NCBI GenBank assembly: GCA_000381565.1
Contig: KB906725.1
Location: 1,815,731-1,879,730 of the forward strand
Direction: 5' to 3'
Source: Oxalobacteraceae bacterium AB_14
Lineage (GTDB): Bacteria; Pseudomonadota; Gammaproteobacteria; Burkholderiales; Burkholderiaceae_D
DNA length: 64,000 nucleotides
Of this stretch, positions 48,620 to 58,140 are shown one piece after another. How positions within the stretch are numbered: position 1 is the first letter of the stretch; every line of letters begins with the position of its first letter. The notes beneath the pieces were generated by a model. That model was not told where the DNA came from. It worked only from the letters and a program-made list of their open reading frames with translations, and searched no databases. The position numbers and the translations under genes were made by a program.

Positions 48620-50182
48620 TCATCCCACATACTTGTGGGTCGCCACCCTGGCGTGCGCCGGCGCCAGGCCGGCTTTTTTCTTGAGGTACAGGGTCAGGCC
48701 TTCCTTCAGCTTGTCCATCCCGCTTTTCTCCACGAACATGCCCTTGTTCTGCCGCACCGGATCGAGCACGTAGCGCGACTCTGAAATGAAGCGCGCGCAC
48801 TCCGTCAGCAGCGGGTCCAGGTGCTGGCGCTTGTTCTGTTCCCATTGCGCCATCCAGCCATCCTCGATGATGTTGTTGCACAGGATGTTGAGCACGCTGC
48901 TGGTGCTGTTGTTGGCCAGGTAGTAGCAGCCCAGCAGCGGCGACACCAGGAAGATGTTCGAGCTCAGCGCGTCCATAGCCGAGGTGCTCAGCACCAGGTT
49001 GACCTTCTTCATCTCCTTGTAGCGCGCCCCCATGATCATGATCTTCTGGCAGGTGGTGGCGATCGCGCTGGCGGCCGCCACGGCCGGCCCGGTCACGCCG
49101 CCGAGGTCGGCGAACAGCCCGGCCGTGGACACCGCCAGCTGGGTGGTCTGGATCGCCGCCAGCGCCGCGTGCTCGTTGCGGCTGGTGCGCAGCAGCGCGG
49201 CCACGGCGTCGCAGGCGTCGCGGGCGTCGCCGGGCAGCAGGAAGCCGCGCTGCACCGTGGTCTTCTGCGCCTTGTGCCAGTCCATCGCCGCCGTGCCCCA
49301 GTTGCTGGCCGCCTTGGCGCCGGCCTTGACCTGCTGCACCAGCGGCAGGGCCGAGCTGATGAAGTCGGCCATGAACTCCACGCCCAGCTCGGCCAGGATG
49401 ACGTTGATGTCGAGCGAATCGAACAGCTCGAACAGCAGCCGCAGCACCTTGTCGAAGCCGGGCACCTTGAGCATGGTCGGGAAGTCGAAGCCGGGGATGT
49501 GGATCTTGCTGAAGTCGATCTCGCCCAGGTTGATGCTGGGCAGGTCCAGGTTGGGCAGGCTGACGTTGGGCAGGCTGAGGTCCGGGATCGCCAGGTGCGG
49601 CAGGCTGACGTTGAGGTCGATCTTGAAAAAATCCGGGAACAGCTCGCGGATGCGCGGGAAGGCAACGTCGAAATCGAGGTTCAGTATTTTGCTCAGGTCG
49701 AACAGCAGCGAGGGCATGTTCAGCTCGGGGAACTTCAGGCCGATCTTGAACACCAGCGCCCGCAGCGAGATGTCCGGCAGCAGGTCCTTGAACTTGATCA
49801 GGCCCTTGAGGTTCAGGCGCACGGTCGGCAGATTGAAGCCGGGGATGGCGCCGAGCCGGATGTCGGGGATCAGGTTGAGGTCGAAGTTCGGCAGGCCGAT
49901 AGCGGGGATCCGGAAGTCGACCAGCCCGCGCAGGTCCAGTCCCTTGAACAGGTCGATGTTCAGCTGCGGAACGCTGAAATGCGGCACCGCCACGCCTGGG
50001 ATAGCCCCCAGTTTCTTCTTGCACTCCTTGGCGTCCTTGGCCAGCGTCTTGGCGTCCTCCAGCCGGCTCTTGGGCTTGAGCTGGGTGCCGCCGAACATGG
50101 CCTTCAGCGACTCCTTGCGCTCGCGCTTGATGTGCATGAAGGCCGCTTGCAGTTCTATCTCTTCTTTGAAAGTGAGTGGCAT
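48620..50182 (-). CDS. Unrecognised 520-residue protein with Leu/Pro/Asp quasi-repeats
   Basis: Residues 1-58 are charged and helical. Residues 59-240 are a quasi-repeat of short hydrophobic units around Leu-Pro and Ile-Pro (IPDLSLPNVSLPNLDLPSIN; IHIPGFDFP), suggesting stacked beta-strands, loosely like AHNAK-type repeats. Residues 250-430 hold hydrophobic stretches (VSTAGLFADLGGVTGPAVAA; NIFLVSPLLGCYYLAN), and the tail is basic. There is no Sec signal. It lies 36 bases after a permease gene and is probably the last gene of that operon. No family or function was recognised. Confidence 0.75.
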   Translation of the reverse strand: MPLTFKEEIELQAAFMHIKRERKESLKAMFGGTQLKPKSRLEDAKTLAKDAKECKKKLGAIPGVAVPHFSVPQLNIDLFKGLDLRGLVDFRIPAIGLPNFDLNLIPDIRLGAIPGFNLPTVRLNLKGLIKFKDLLPDISLRALVFKIGLKFPELNMPSLLFDLSKILNLDFDVAFPRIRELFPDFFKIDLNVSLPHLAIPDLSLPNVSLPNLDLPSINLGEIDFSKIHIPGFDFPTMLKVPGFDKVLRLLFELFDSLDINVILAELGVEFMADFISSALPLVQQVKAGAKAASNWGTAAMDWHKAQKTTVQRGFLLPGDARDACDAVAALLRTSRNEHAALAAIQTTQLAVSTAGLFADLGGVTGPAVAAASAIATTCQKIMIMGARYKEMKKVNLVLSTSAMDALSSNIFLVSPLLGCYYLANNSTSSVLNILCNNIIEDGWMAQWEQNKRQHLDPLLTECARFISESRYVLDPVRQNKGMFVEKSGMDKLKEGLTLYLKKKAGLAPAHARVATHKYVG

Positions 50183-50218
50183 GACGGAACGTTCCTCAAG
50201 GTAACATCGGAAAACGGC

Positions 50219-50872
50219 TTAGCCGTGGGTCAGCTTGCGATGGATGCCGGCCATGAAGGCCGAGTTCTTGAAGCGGCCGATCAGCGCCGTGAACACCAGC
50301 GAAGTAATGACAAAATAAAAACTGCAGTAAATATACACCGGCACCATGACGCTGGTGCCGGTGGCGGCGATCACCGTGTTGCAGCGGCTGACCAGTTCGC
50401 TCACGCCGACCAGCGACGACGCGCTCGAGGCGATGAAGGAAATCAGGAACACATTGATCCAGGTGGGGATGAACAGCAGCGCCGCGCCGATGTCGCCGCG
50501 CTTCCAGGCGCGGTGCGCCACCACCAGGCTCTCGGAGGTGAACGACAGCGGCGCCGCCGACAGGCCGATCACCGCCTTGACCCACTGCGGTATGTGCAGC
50601 GTGACGGCGCCGCCCGGCAAGGTGAACTCGGCCGGCAGCACGAACACCGCGTAGAAGATCAGCGCCAGCGTCGGCACGCCGCGGAAAAAGGTCGAGACGC
50701 GCTCGGCGACGACGGCGGTGCGGCCGTGCCGGGTCACCCGCAGCCAGGCCAGGGCGGCGCCGATCAGCGAGCCCAGCGCCACGGCGCACACCGCGATCAG
50801 GATATTCCACAGGAAGCCTTGCAGCAGGAAGGGCGTCCACGTCCACAGGAAGCTCAGGGTTTCGTTGTTCAT
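50219..50872 (-). CDS. Amino-acid-type ABC transporter permease
   Basis: A 217-residue permease of the polar amino acid (HisMQ-like) class. Hydrophobic segments begin at LLQGFLWNILIAVCAVALGS. The typical VSTFFRGVPTLALIFYAVFV and a partial EAA region are present. The start overlaps the stop of the upstream fusion gene (ATGA), so the two are coupled. No ATPase gene is encoded next to it, so a distant ATPase would be required for transport. Confidence 0.82.
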   Translation of the reverse strand: MNNETLSFLWTWTPFLLQGFLWNILIAVCAVALGSLIGAALAWLRVTRHGRTAVVAERVSTFFRGVPTLALIFYAVFVLPAEFTLPGGAVTLHIPQWVKAVIGLSAAPLSFTSESLVVAHRAWKRGDIGAALLFIPTWINVFLISFIASSASSLVGVSELVSRCNTVIAATGTSVMVPVYIYCSFYFVITSLVFTALIGRFKNSAFMAGIHRKLTHG

Positions 50873-52488
50873 GGTCGCTCCGCCTCCGCCGTGTGCAGCC
50901 AGGTTTTTTCCGCGTAGTTGAACAGGCGCGTCCACAGGCTGGTGATCAGGTAGAAGGTGATCAGCAGCACCGTCATGGTGACGAAGATATTGCCCTTTTC
51001 CGCGATCAGCAGGCTGCTCGCGCTCAGCAGTTCCGGGATGGCGATGGCCGAGGCGATCATGGTCTGCTTGGTCAGGTTGATCAGCGCCTGCTTGACCGGC
51101 CAGCTGGCGTACTGCGCGGTGGGCGCCAGCCGCTCGAGCCGCAGCCGGTAGCCGGCCTCGCTGGTGCGCACATGGGCGGCGGCCTCGAGGAAGGCGCGCA
51201 TCACCATGCCCGCCGTGTAATAGCCGGAGCAGAACGCCGCCACCGCGAACGCCGGCAGTTTGATGCCGAACTGGTGCATGGTCCAGCCGCCGAAGCCGAA
51301 GAAGATCAGGTACATCATCAGCAACGGCGGCGTCAGCCGGCCATAGGCCATGACGGCGTGGATCGCCCGCGCGCTCCAGCCGCCGCGGCCGTCGACCGCG
51401 ACCGCCGCCGCCAGGCCCAGCGCCAGGCTGACGGCGACGCCGGCCGTAATCAGCAGCATGGTATAGCCTATGCCCTGCAGGAACTGGCCGCGGTCGTAGG
51501 GGTCGTAGACGAAGTTCAGGTCCACGCCCAGCTGCTCCTTGATCCACAGCCCCACCGCCTGCAACCCGGCCGCCTCGGTGCTGGAGACGTTCTCGGCGCT
51601 GCGGCAGGCGGCGATCCAGTTGCCGCTGCTGTTGCGCACGCACTTGTAGAGCCCGCCCTGGTCGCGCTCCGACCACAGCGCCTTCTGCGCCGTCAGCCAC
51701 GAGGTGGAGGCGATGCCCCATCGCTGGTTGGCCTCCAGCAGCCAGCCGGTGCGGTGCAGCTCGGCCACGATATTGCCCAGCGCCAGATCCAGTTCGCTGC
51801 CGCGTTCATTGCGCGGGATGAAGATTGCCATCGGCGTGATCAGCGCGTTCGGCAGCGGCATCGTGTAGCCCTTCCATTGGGGCAGCTTGCTGGTGTTGGC
51901 CAGCGCCGCCGTCGCGTACAGGAAGCCCGAGCACTGGCCGTCGCGCAGCGCCAGCTGGGCGTCGCGCACGGTCTTGTAGTTTTGCAGCTCCAGCAGATAG
52001 CGCTCGCTCATCGGCTTGTTGAAGTAGCTGCCCTGTACCGCGCAAATGGTTTCGTGGCGGATCTTGGGCCAGGCGTCGACCGCGGCGCCCGGCTTGAACA
52101 GCACGTTGACGCTGGTCTCGTTGTAGCCCGGCTCGATGGCGGTGGCGATCTTGCGCCGCGCCGGCGTGTCGCCGACGGTCGAGATCAGGATGTCGACATC
52201 GCCCAGCTCCAGTTTCTGAAACCGGTTCTCGGTGGTGATGCTGACTTTTTTCAGGGCCACGCCGAGGCGCTGGGCGATCAGCGCGGCGATGTCGCTCTCG
52301 AAGCCGACCACCTGGCCCTGGGCGTTGAGGGAATTGTAGGGGCTGAAGTCGGTCTTGACGCCGACCCGTATCACGCCCTGCTTGCGGATGCTGTCCAGGG
52401 CCGGGCTGCTGACGGCCGCCTGCGCCGCCTGCGCCGCCAGCAGCAGACCGATGAGACCCAGTACTCTTAAAAAAGCGTTATTCCACAT
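50869..52488 (-). CDS. Fusion of amino-acid-type solute-binding domain and ABC permease
   Basis: 539 residues. A Sec signal (VLGLIGLLLAAQAAQA) precedes a SBP_bac_3 domain (IRKQGVIRVGVKTDFSPYNS, GFESDIAALIAQRLGVALKK, LELGDVDILISTVGDTPARR). The last 220 residues are a permease domain (GYTMLLITAGVAVSLALGLA; FLEAAAHVRTSEAGYR). Such fusions tether the receptor to the channel. It is first in a minus-strand operon with a permease and the 520-residue repeat protein. The substrate is unknown, and no ATPase is in the window for it. Confidence 0.85.
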   Translation of the reverse strand: MWNNAFLRVLGLIGLLLAAQAAQAAVSSPALDSIRKQGVIRVGVKTDFSPYNSLNAQGQVVGFESDIAALIAQRLGVALKKVSITTENRFQKLELGDVDILISTVGDTPARRKIATAIEPGYNETSVNVLFKPGAAVDAWPKIRHETICAVQGSYFNKPMSERYLLELQNYKTVRDAQLALRDGQCSGFLYATAALANTSKLPQWKGYTMPLPNALITPMAIFIPRNERGSELDLALGNIVAELHRTGWLLEANQRWGIASTSWLTAQKALWSERDQGGLYKCVRNSSGNWIAACRSAENVSSTEAAGLQAVGLWIKEQLGVDLNFVYDPYDRGQFLQGIGYTMLLITAGVAVSLALGLAAAVAVDGRGGWSARAIHAVMAYGRLTPPLLMMYLIFFGFGGWTMHQFGIKLPAFAVAAFCSGYYTAGMVMRAFLEAAAHVRTSEAGYRLRLERLAPTAQYASWPVKQALINLTKQTMIASAIAIPELLSASSLLIAEKGNIFVTMTVLLITFYLITSLWTRLFNYAEKTWLHTAEAERP

Positions 52489-52656
52489 TATCGTTTTCTC
52501 TGGGCCGCAGACCGGGGTCCATGCTACCCCAAGGCAGGCTCATCGCGCAACGACGGCGCGGCCCACTGTGGTGTGGCGCGGCGCGGGCAGGCGGCCGATT
52601 GCGTTATCAAGCTGCACATGATATTGTCATCCGACACTTGTCCTCACGAGACATCC

Positions 52657-53295
52657 ATGCTGCATCCCCTGGCCAGCTTATGGCGCCATTCCAGCCGCGT
52701 CACGTTCTACGAATCTGGCGGCCGCGCCGGACAGCCATGGCTGCAAGGCAGCGCGCCTGTGCCGGGCGCGCGGCGGCGCTTTTCGTCGTCCGACGACGCC
52801 TGCACCTACCTGCGCTTCTGGCTGGGCGAACCGGCCGCGCGCGCCGAACTCAAATGGATATTGCAACGCTCCGGCCCCTCGCTGGCGGGCGCCCACGGCG
52901 GCGCGGACGGCTGGCTGAACGCCCTGGCCGGCCGCCTGATGAGCGGCGCCGTCATCGTGCTGGAAGAGCTGAGCAGGCAAGCGCAGCCGGGACGGCTGGT
53001 GGCGCCGTCCAGCGCCGCCGCGTCGGCCGCCGCGCTGTCGGTGCTGCCGGCGCTGAGCGCGCTGCCGGCGATCCCGGTGGTGCCCGACCTGCTGCCGGCG
53101 CTGGAAGACATCCGCATCGAAGGCGCCGAGGTGCTGCCGGAGCTGAACCAGGCGCTGGCGCAGGTCAACGCGACGATTTCGACGGTGGGCTCGGCCTCGC
53201 TGTCGCTGGAGCCGGCGCCGAGCAAGGTGGCGGCGATCAAGACCGCGCTCGGCGACGCCACCTCGCGCACCACCTCCACCCTGGGCGGGCTGTAG
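52657..53295 (+). CDS. Unrecognised 212-residue protein upstream of the giant helical protein
   Basis: The N-terminal 100 residues are globular (SSDDACTYLRFWLGEPAARA; GWLNALAGRLMSGAVIVLEE). Residues 110-160 are Ala/Pro/Leu-rich (LPALSALPAIPVVPDLLPAL), recalling the Leu-Pro style of the divergent 520-residue protein. The C-terminal part is helical. There is no signal peptide. The start is uncertain: ATG 52657 has GAGAC upstream, with ATG 52618 and 52573 also in frame. The stop TAG directly abuts the next ATG. No family was recognised. Confidence 0.65.
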   Translation: MLHPLASLWRHSSRVTFYESGGRAGQPWLQGSAPVPGARRRFSSSDDACTYLRFWLGEPAARAELKWILQRSGPSLAGAHGGADGWLNALAGRLMSGAVIVLEELSRQAQPGRLVAPSSAAASAAALSVLPALSALPAIPVVPDLLPALEDIRIEGAEVLPELNQALAQVNATISTVGSASLSLEPAPSKVAAIKTALGDATSRTTSTLGGL

Positions 53296-56200
53296 ATGAA
53301 AGTCATCGACCACGCGATCGAAGTGCTGCCGCAATGCCCGGTCAACATCGCCAAGGCGGTGCAGAAGGCGGCCGACACCATCGTCGACCAGGGCAAGATC
53401 TTCGCCACCGAAGTCACCGCCAGCGCCACCTCGCTGAACCAGGACATGCAGAAGGTGGCGCAGCAGATGAAGGCCATTCCGGACCTGCTCAATCCACAGC
53501 CCATCATCGACTGCTGCAGCGGCGTGCTGGAACAGGCGGCCAGCGACCTGCGCAAGCTGGCCAGCGACGCCGCCGCCATTCCGCAACGCCTGTCGGCGCA
53601 GGCGGCCGGCGTGCAGAAAGTGGTCGACTCGGCCAACGGCGCGGTCGAGGCCATGAGCACGCTGCTGCCGGAACTGTCCGGGCTGGTGCCGGACTTCGGC
53701 GCGCAAATGAGCTTCTTCAACAGCCTGCCGGGACGGGGACAGGCACTGGCCGAACTGGCCAAGCGCACCGGCGTCATGGTCGAGCAATACGGGCGTGATC
53801 TGCTGCCGCTGTCCAAGCAGCTGCAGCAGCTGGCGACGCTGCAGGGCGGCGCCGGCAACGACGCCATGCAGGCGGTGCTGGCGCGCGCCGAACAGCTGCA
53901 GAACGATAGCCTGGCGCAGGTCGCGGCGCTGCGCGCTACGCTGGACGGCAACGTCGGCGATCTCGATACGGCGATGCAGGACGCCACCGCGCAGGCCACG
54001 CAAACCATCAGCGGCATCTCCGGCCTGCTCACCGAGAAAGCCAACGCGCTGCTGGCGCCGTTGCAGGCGCAGATCGATCTGGTGGACCAGTGCAACAGCG
54101 CCCTGGGCGACGAGGCGCGCAACTGCGACGGCCTGTTCGACCAAGCTTCGGCACAGCTGAGCCGCCTGGCCGACATCCTGATCAAGCCGCTGGCCGCCGC
54201 GCGCGCGCAGGTCGACGCCGTGATCGACCAGCTGGCCGCGGCGGCCGCCACGGTGGACGGCATGGTGAAGAAGGCGATGGAGCCGCTGGACGCGCTGGAG
54301 CGGCGGGTGGAGGCCATCAAGCAAGCCTTGCAGGAAGTGCTGGACGCGGTGCGCGCCGAGGTGGAGCAGGTGCTGCAACTGATGACCGAGCTGGACGGCG
54401 AGGCGGAAAACGCCAAGACCGTGCTGCGCCAGCTGCCGGAGAATTTCGTCCCGGTGCGCACCATGATCGCCGACGCCATCGCCATGCTGACGCAGGTGAA
54501 GGACAACATCCCCGGCTTCGTTGCCGAGGCCAACAGCACGCTGGACGCCGCCTCCGGCGAGCTCGACCAGGCCGACGCACTGTGCACCGGCGCGATCGAA
54601 ATCTGCACCCGCTACATGATGAAGGCGCCGCCGTTGATGATGGCGCGCACGCTGTTCGTCGGCGTCAAGGCCATGATCCCCGGCGTGAAGACGGCCATCG
54701 CCGGCGCGCGCACGGCGGTCAAGACCGCCGGCGACCAGGCCACCGGCTTGATGGAGCAGGCCATCACCCTGGTCGATGCCCTCAATCCCCTGCTGGACCA
54801 GGCTATCGCCAAGGTGCAGCAGGCGATCGACGCGCTGGTGCAATTGCTGGAGCAGATGCAGGCGGCGCTGCAGCAAGTGGCGGACGCCGCCGGGAAAATC
54901 GCGCCGTTGATGCAGGAGCAGCTGGACCAGGCCGGCGCGGCGCTCCAGCAAATCCTCGACAAGGTGCGCGCGGCCGCCGAGCAGTGCCTGGCCAAGCTGC
55001 AATGCGAGCCGCTGGTCAAGCGCCTGCAGCAGGAGCTGTCGGATTTGCTGGACCGTACCTTCAAGCCGCTGGAGGCGCAGATCCAGGCCGCGGGCGCGCC
55101 GCTGCAGAACGTGCTGCAACAAGGCAAGGCGGAGGTCGGCAAGGCGGCGGCGCTGGCGCAGGATGGCCTGGGCAAGCTCAGCGCCGCATTGACGTCGGTG
55201 AAGCAGCAGGCCATGCAGCCATTGCAGAAGCTGACCGATACGCTGACGTCCGCGCGCGGCCAGGTGGACGCGGCGAGCGGCGCGGCGCGCCAGCAAGTGC
55301 GGCAGGCGGCGGACCAGGCCTTGTCGTATGTGGACCAGGCGTCGCAGGCGATCGCCGGCCTGAACATCCGCGCGGTGGGCGGCCAGATCGCGCCGTACGC
55401 GCAGTTCTACGACGACGTGGCGGGCACGCTCGGCCAGGTGCAATCGCAGGTGCAGGGCGCCGCCAACGTGGCCGACAAGGTGAACAGCTGGAAGAGCGAG
55501 GCGCAGCAGTCGGCCAGCGATTTGCTGGCGCGCGTGCAGCAGGCGGCGGACCAGGCGCAGCAGGGCGCAAGCGAGGTGCGCAGTGCTGCCGACAACACCG
55601 CGTCCGGCGCGCAGAGCGCCGGCGAGGGCATCGTGGACAGTCCGGTGTCGGCGCAGGTGCAGGCCAGCTTCGATGGCATGAAGCAGGATGCGGAAGCGGT
55701 GGCGGCGGACGCCGATGCGGCATTGGCGGACATGTCCGGTTCGCTGGACGAGGCGCAGAAAGAATCGGCGACGGCGACCGATCCGTATGTGCCCGATACC
55801 GACGCCATGCTGGCCGATGTGAAGGCGGAGGCGGCCAAGGCGGAGCAGGCGGCCAACGCGGCCAAGGAGTCGGAGCAGGCGCTGGCGGCGCAGGTGGTGG
55901 CCGGCGAGAAGGATGTGGGCGCAGCGGCGGACGACGCGGCCTCGCGCACCACGGCGATGAAGGATCAGGCGCAGGCCGGCATCAACAAGACGGTGGCGCA
56001 GGTGGAGGCGGTGCAGGCGCAAGTCAACGCGGCGCGCAGCGAGGCGATCAAGGCGGAATCGATCGTCGATGCGGAGGTGGTCAAGCACGGCGGCACATCA
56101 GCCAACGCCGGCGCCAAGGCCGCCGCGAGCGCCGCAACGGACGCCGCCGCCGGCGCCACAGACGCTGCGGCGTCCGCCGCAACCGGCGCCGCAACGCCTG

Positions 56201-57300
56201 CCGCAACCGATGCCGGTGCGCCCGCCGCCACGACCACCGCAAGCACCGCAACCGACGCCGCCGCGCCCGCTGCAGGCACTGGCGCGGCGCCTGAAGCGGC
56301 GCCCGCCGCTAGCGACGCCGCCGCGCCTGCCGATGCCGCGAAGAGCGACACCGCCGCAGGCGATGCGGCGACCGCCGCCGCTCCAGGCGGATCGGCCGGC
56401 GCGGCAGCAAGCGCGCCGGCAAATGCGCCCGCAGCTGATGTTGCAAGCAGCGCGCCTGATAGCGCCGCTGCCGCTGCCGACGCCCGGCAGGCGACTGGCG
56501 ACAAGCCCGCAACCGCCGACGCACCATCCGCCGAAGCCTCTACCGCAGCCTCTGCCGCAGCTGCGCCGAAGGCCGGAACGCCAACGCCCGACGCATCCGC
56601 TACGGAAGCGCCCAAAGCCGCGACACCAACAGCCGAGGCGCCAGCCGCTGAAACGCCAAGCGCTGACGCGACAAAGTCTGCTGCCGAGCCAAGCGCCGCC
56701 ACGAAAGCAGGCGTCGCAAAAACCGACGCCGCGCCGGCCGTCGACGTGGCGGCAGCAGCGCCGGCAGCCGCTCCCGCCACCGCTCCCGCCACCGCGACGC
56801 CAACCGCACCTGCATCCGCACCAGCGATCGATCCTGCCCACGCGCCTTCGCCGGCCGCACCGCCGCCGCGTCCGAAAGCCGGGGCCGCAATACCGGCAGG
56901 CACAGAGGCCGCGACTGCCAAGATGCCAGCGACTCCCGGCAGCATGGCAGCCCCAACCATCGAACCCGCAGACGCGGCAAAACAACTCGACCCACTCGCG
57001 GCGGCGGGCGAGAAGGCAGCGGCAAGCAAGGCCGCAAGCGATGCCGCCGCCTTCGCCAAGGCCGCCGCCGACAAAGCCGCCGCCGCCAGCGGGGCCGCCA
57101 GCAAAGCCCAAGCCGTCGCCGACGCCAACAGCGCCGCCGCAGCCGCCGCCGACAAGGCGAGCGCAGCCCAAGCGCTGGCCGACCAACTCAACGCCGCCAA
57201 GGAAGCCGCGGCCAAACTTCCCGCGCACGATCCGGGCGCGGCGCTGCAAAACTTCAAAGATGCAATCCCCCCGGCGCCAACCACGCCGCCCGCCGGCTAA
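53296..57300 (+). CDS. Unrecognised 1334-residue Ala-rich helical protein preceding T6SS genes
   Basis: Residues 1-925 are almost continuously helical and rich in Ala and Gln, with recurring amphipathic units (ALNPLLDQAIAKVQQAIDAL; KAAALAQDGLGKLSAALTSV), like apolipoprotein or tape-measure-style coiled coils. Residues 926-1220 are Ala/Pro/Thr/Asp low-complexity. The last 110 residues return to Ala-rich helix and end in PPAPTTPPAG. There is no signal peptide or clear membrane span. It starts immediately after the 212-residue gene and ends 255 bases before tssB. No known family was recognised; a scaffold or T6SS-associated role is inferred from position. Confidence 0.75.
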   Translation: MKVIDHAIEVLPQCPVNIAKAVQKAADTIVDQGKIFATEVTASATSLNQDMQKVAQQMKAIPDLLNPQPIIDCCSGVLEQAASDLRKLASDAAAIPQRLSAQAAGVQKVVDSANGAVEAMSTLLPELSGLVPDFGAQMSFFNSLPGRGQALAELAKRTGVMVEQYGRDLLPLSKQLQQLATLQGGAGNDAMQAVLARAEQLQNDSLAQVAALRATLDGNVGDLDTAMQDATAQATQTISGISGLLTEKANALLAPLQAQIDLVDQCNSALGDEARNCDGLFDQASAQLSRLADILIKPLAAARAQVDAVIDQLAAAAATVDGMVKKAMEPLDALERRVEAIKQALQEVLDAVRAEVEQVLQLMTELDGEAENAKTVLRQLPENFVPVRTMIADAIAMLTQVKDNIPGFVAEANSTLDAASGELDQADALCTGAIEICTRYMMKAPPLMMARTLFVGVKAMIPGVKTAIAGARTAVKTAGDQATGLMEQAITLVDALNPLLDQAIAKVQQAIDALVQLLEQMQAALQQVADAAGKIAPLMQEQLDQAGAALQQILDKVRAAAEQCLAKLQCEPLVKRLQQELSDLLDRTFKPLEAQIQAAGAPLQNVLQQGKAEVGKAAALAQDGLGKLSAALTSVKQQAMQPLQKLTDTLTSARGQVDAASGAARQQVRQAADQALSYVDQASQAIAGLNIRAVGGQIAPYAQFYDDVAGTLGQVQSQVQGAANVADKVNSWKSEAQQSASDLLARVQQAADQAQQGASEVRSAADNTASGAQSAGEGIVDSPVSAQVQASFDGMKQDAEAVAADADAALADMSGSLDEAQKESATATDPYVPDTDAMLADVKAEAAKAEQAANAAKESEQALAAQVVAGEKDVGAAADDAASRTTAMKDQAQAGINKTVAQVEAVQAQVNAARSEAIKAESIVDAEVVKHGGTSANAGAKAAASAATDAAAGATDAAASAATGAATPAATDAGAPAATTTASTATDAAAPAAGTGAAPEAAPAASDAAAPADAAKSDTAAGDAATAAAPGGSAGAAASAPANAPAADVASSAPDSAAAAADARQATGDKPATADAPSAEASTAASAAAAPKAGTPTPDASATEAPKAATPTAEAPAAETPSADATKSAAEPSAATKAGVAKTDAAPAVDVAAAAPAAAPATAPATATPTAPASAPAIDPAHAPSPAAPPPRPKAGAAIPAGTEAATAKMPATPGSMAAPTIEPADAAKQLDPLAAAGEKAAASKAASDAAAFAKAAADKAAAASGAASKAQAVADANSAAAAAADKASAAQALADQLNAAKEAAAKLPAHDPGAALQNFKDAIPPAPTTPPAG

Positions 57301-57555
57301 GCACAACGTCACGAATCTGTCACATTGATGTTCTTTAACTCCGTGGCGAAAATATAACGGATCAAATTTTGAAAAAGCTTGTGAGCGGCAGAATTTACAT
57401 TTAATATCAGTTGAGTATTGGAAATCTTTGTACCTATCAATTACGTTGCGGCTTTACGTAGGGTGGTTTCACGAGAAGTAGCATTTGTGCTCAGTCCGCC
57501 TGTTTCTTTGCAGTTTGTATCGTCGGCCGCTAGTCACCATAATGTGAGGATGTGA
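57301..57555 (+). other. Leader region of the T6SS gene cluster
   Basis: 255 AT-richer bases between the giant helical protein gene and tssB. It probably holds the tssB promoter, but no hexamer pair at good spacing and no -24/-12 element stood out. No terminator was found after the upstream gene, so read-through into tssB is possible. Confidence 0.4.
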
Positions 57556-58089
57556 ATGTCAGATAGCTTACAAAAATGGGTAGGACGCAATCGTCCCCCT
57601 CGTGTGCAAATCACGTACGACGTCGAAATTGGTGACGCCACTGAAAAAAAAGAGCTGCCCCTGGTGGTCGGCTTGCTGGCCGACCTGTCCGGCCAGCCGC
57701 TGGTGCCGCCGCCCAAGCTCAAGGCCCGACGCCTGATCGAAATCGATCGCGACAACTTCAACGAAGTGATGGGCAAGATCGCCCCGCGCCTGGACCTGTC
57801 CGTGCCGGACACGCTCAAGGGTGAAGGCAATCTCAAGGTGGAGCTCAACTTCACCGAGTTCGACCACTTCCATCCGGAATCCATCGTCACGCAAGTGCCG
57901 CGCCTGGCCAAGCTGCTGGAAGTGCGCCAGCAATTGCGCGACCTGCTCGGCAAACTCGATGGCAACGATGAGCTCGATGCGTTGTTGGAAAACATCATCC
58001 AGAACACGCAAGAGCTGAAAACACTCAAGGACCAGGAACCGGCCGCCGACGCGGCGCCGGCGGCGGACGCGGAAGCGACCCCATCCTGA
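57556..58089 (+). CDS. tssB: T6SS contractile sheath small subunit TssB/VipA
   Basis: A 177-residue cytoplasmic sheath protein that interlocks with TssC. SLQKWVGRNRPPRVQITYDV, LPLVVGLLADLSGQP and FHPESIVTQVPRLAKLLEVR are family signatures. ATG 57556 follows GTGAGGATGTGA. The Asp/Ala/Pro-rich C-terminal tail is common. It is the first recognisable T6SS gene here and lies 51 bases before tssC. Confidence 0.96.
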   Translation: MSDSLQKWVGRNRPPRVQITYDVEIGDATEKKELPLVVGLLADLSGQPLVPPPKLKARRLIEIDRDNFNEVMGKIAPRLDLSVPDTLKGEGNLKVELNFTEFDHFHPESIVTQVPRLAKLLEVRQQLRDLLGKLDGNDELDALLENIIQNTQELKTLKDQEPAADAAPAADAEATPS

Positions 58090-58140
58090 TAGCGCGCCCA
58101 CGCGTGCTTCCCCTCATCGTTACTAAGAGAGAGCTAAATC

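Noticed and set aside
52678..56088. A 1136-residue minus-strand frame opposite the giant helical protein
   Set aside because: It has Arg/His/Leu/Gln-rich shadow composition. The plus-strand frame has coherent helical periodicity and is coupled to the preceding gene.
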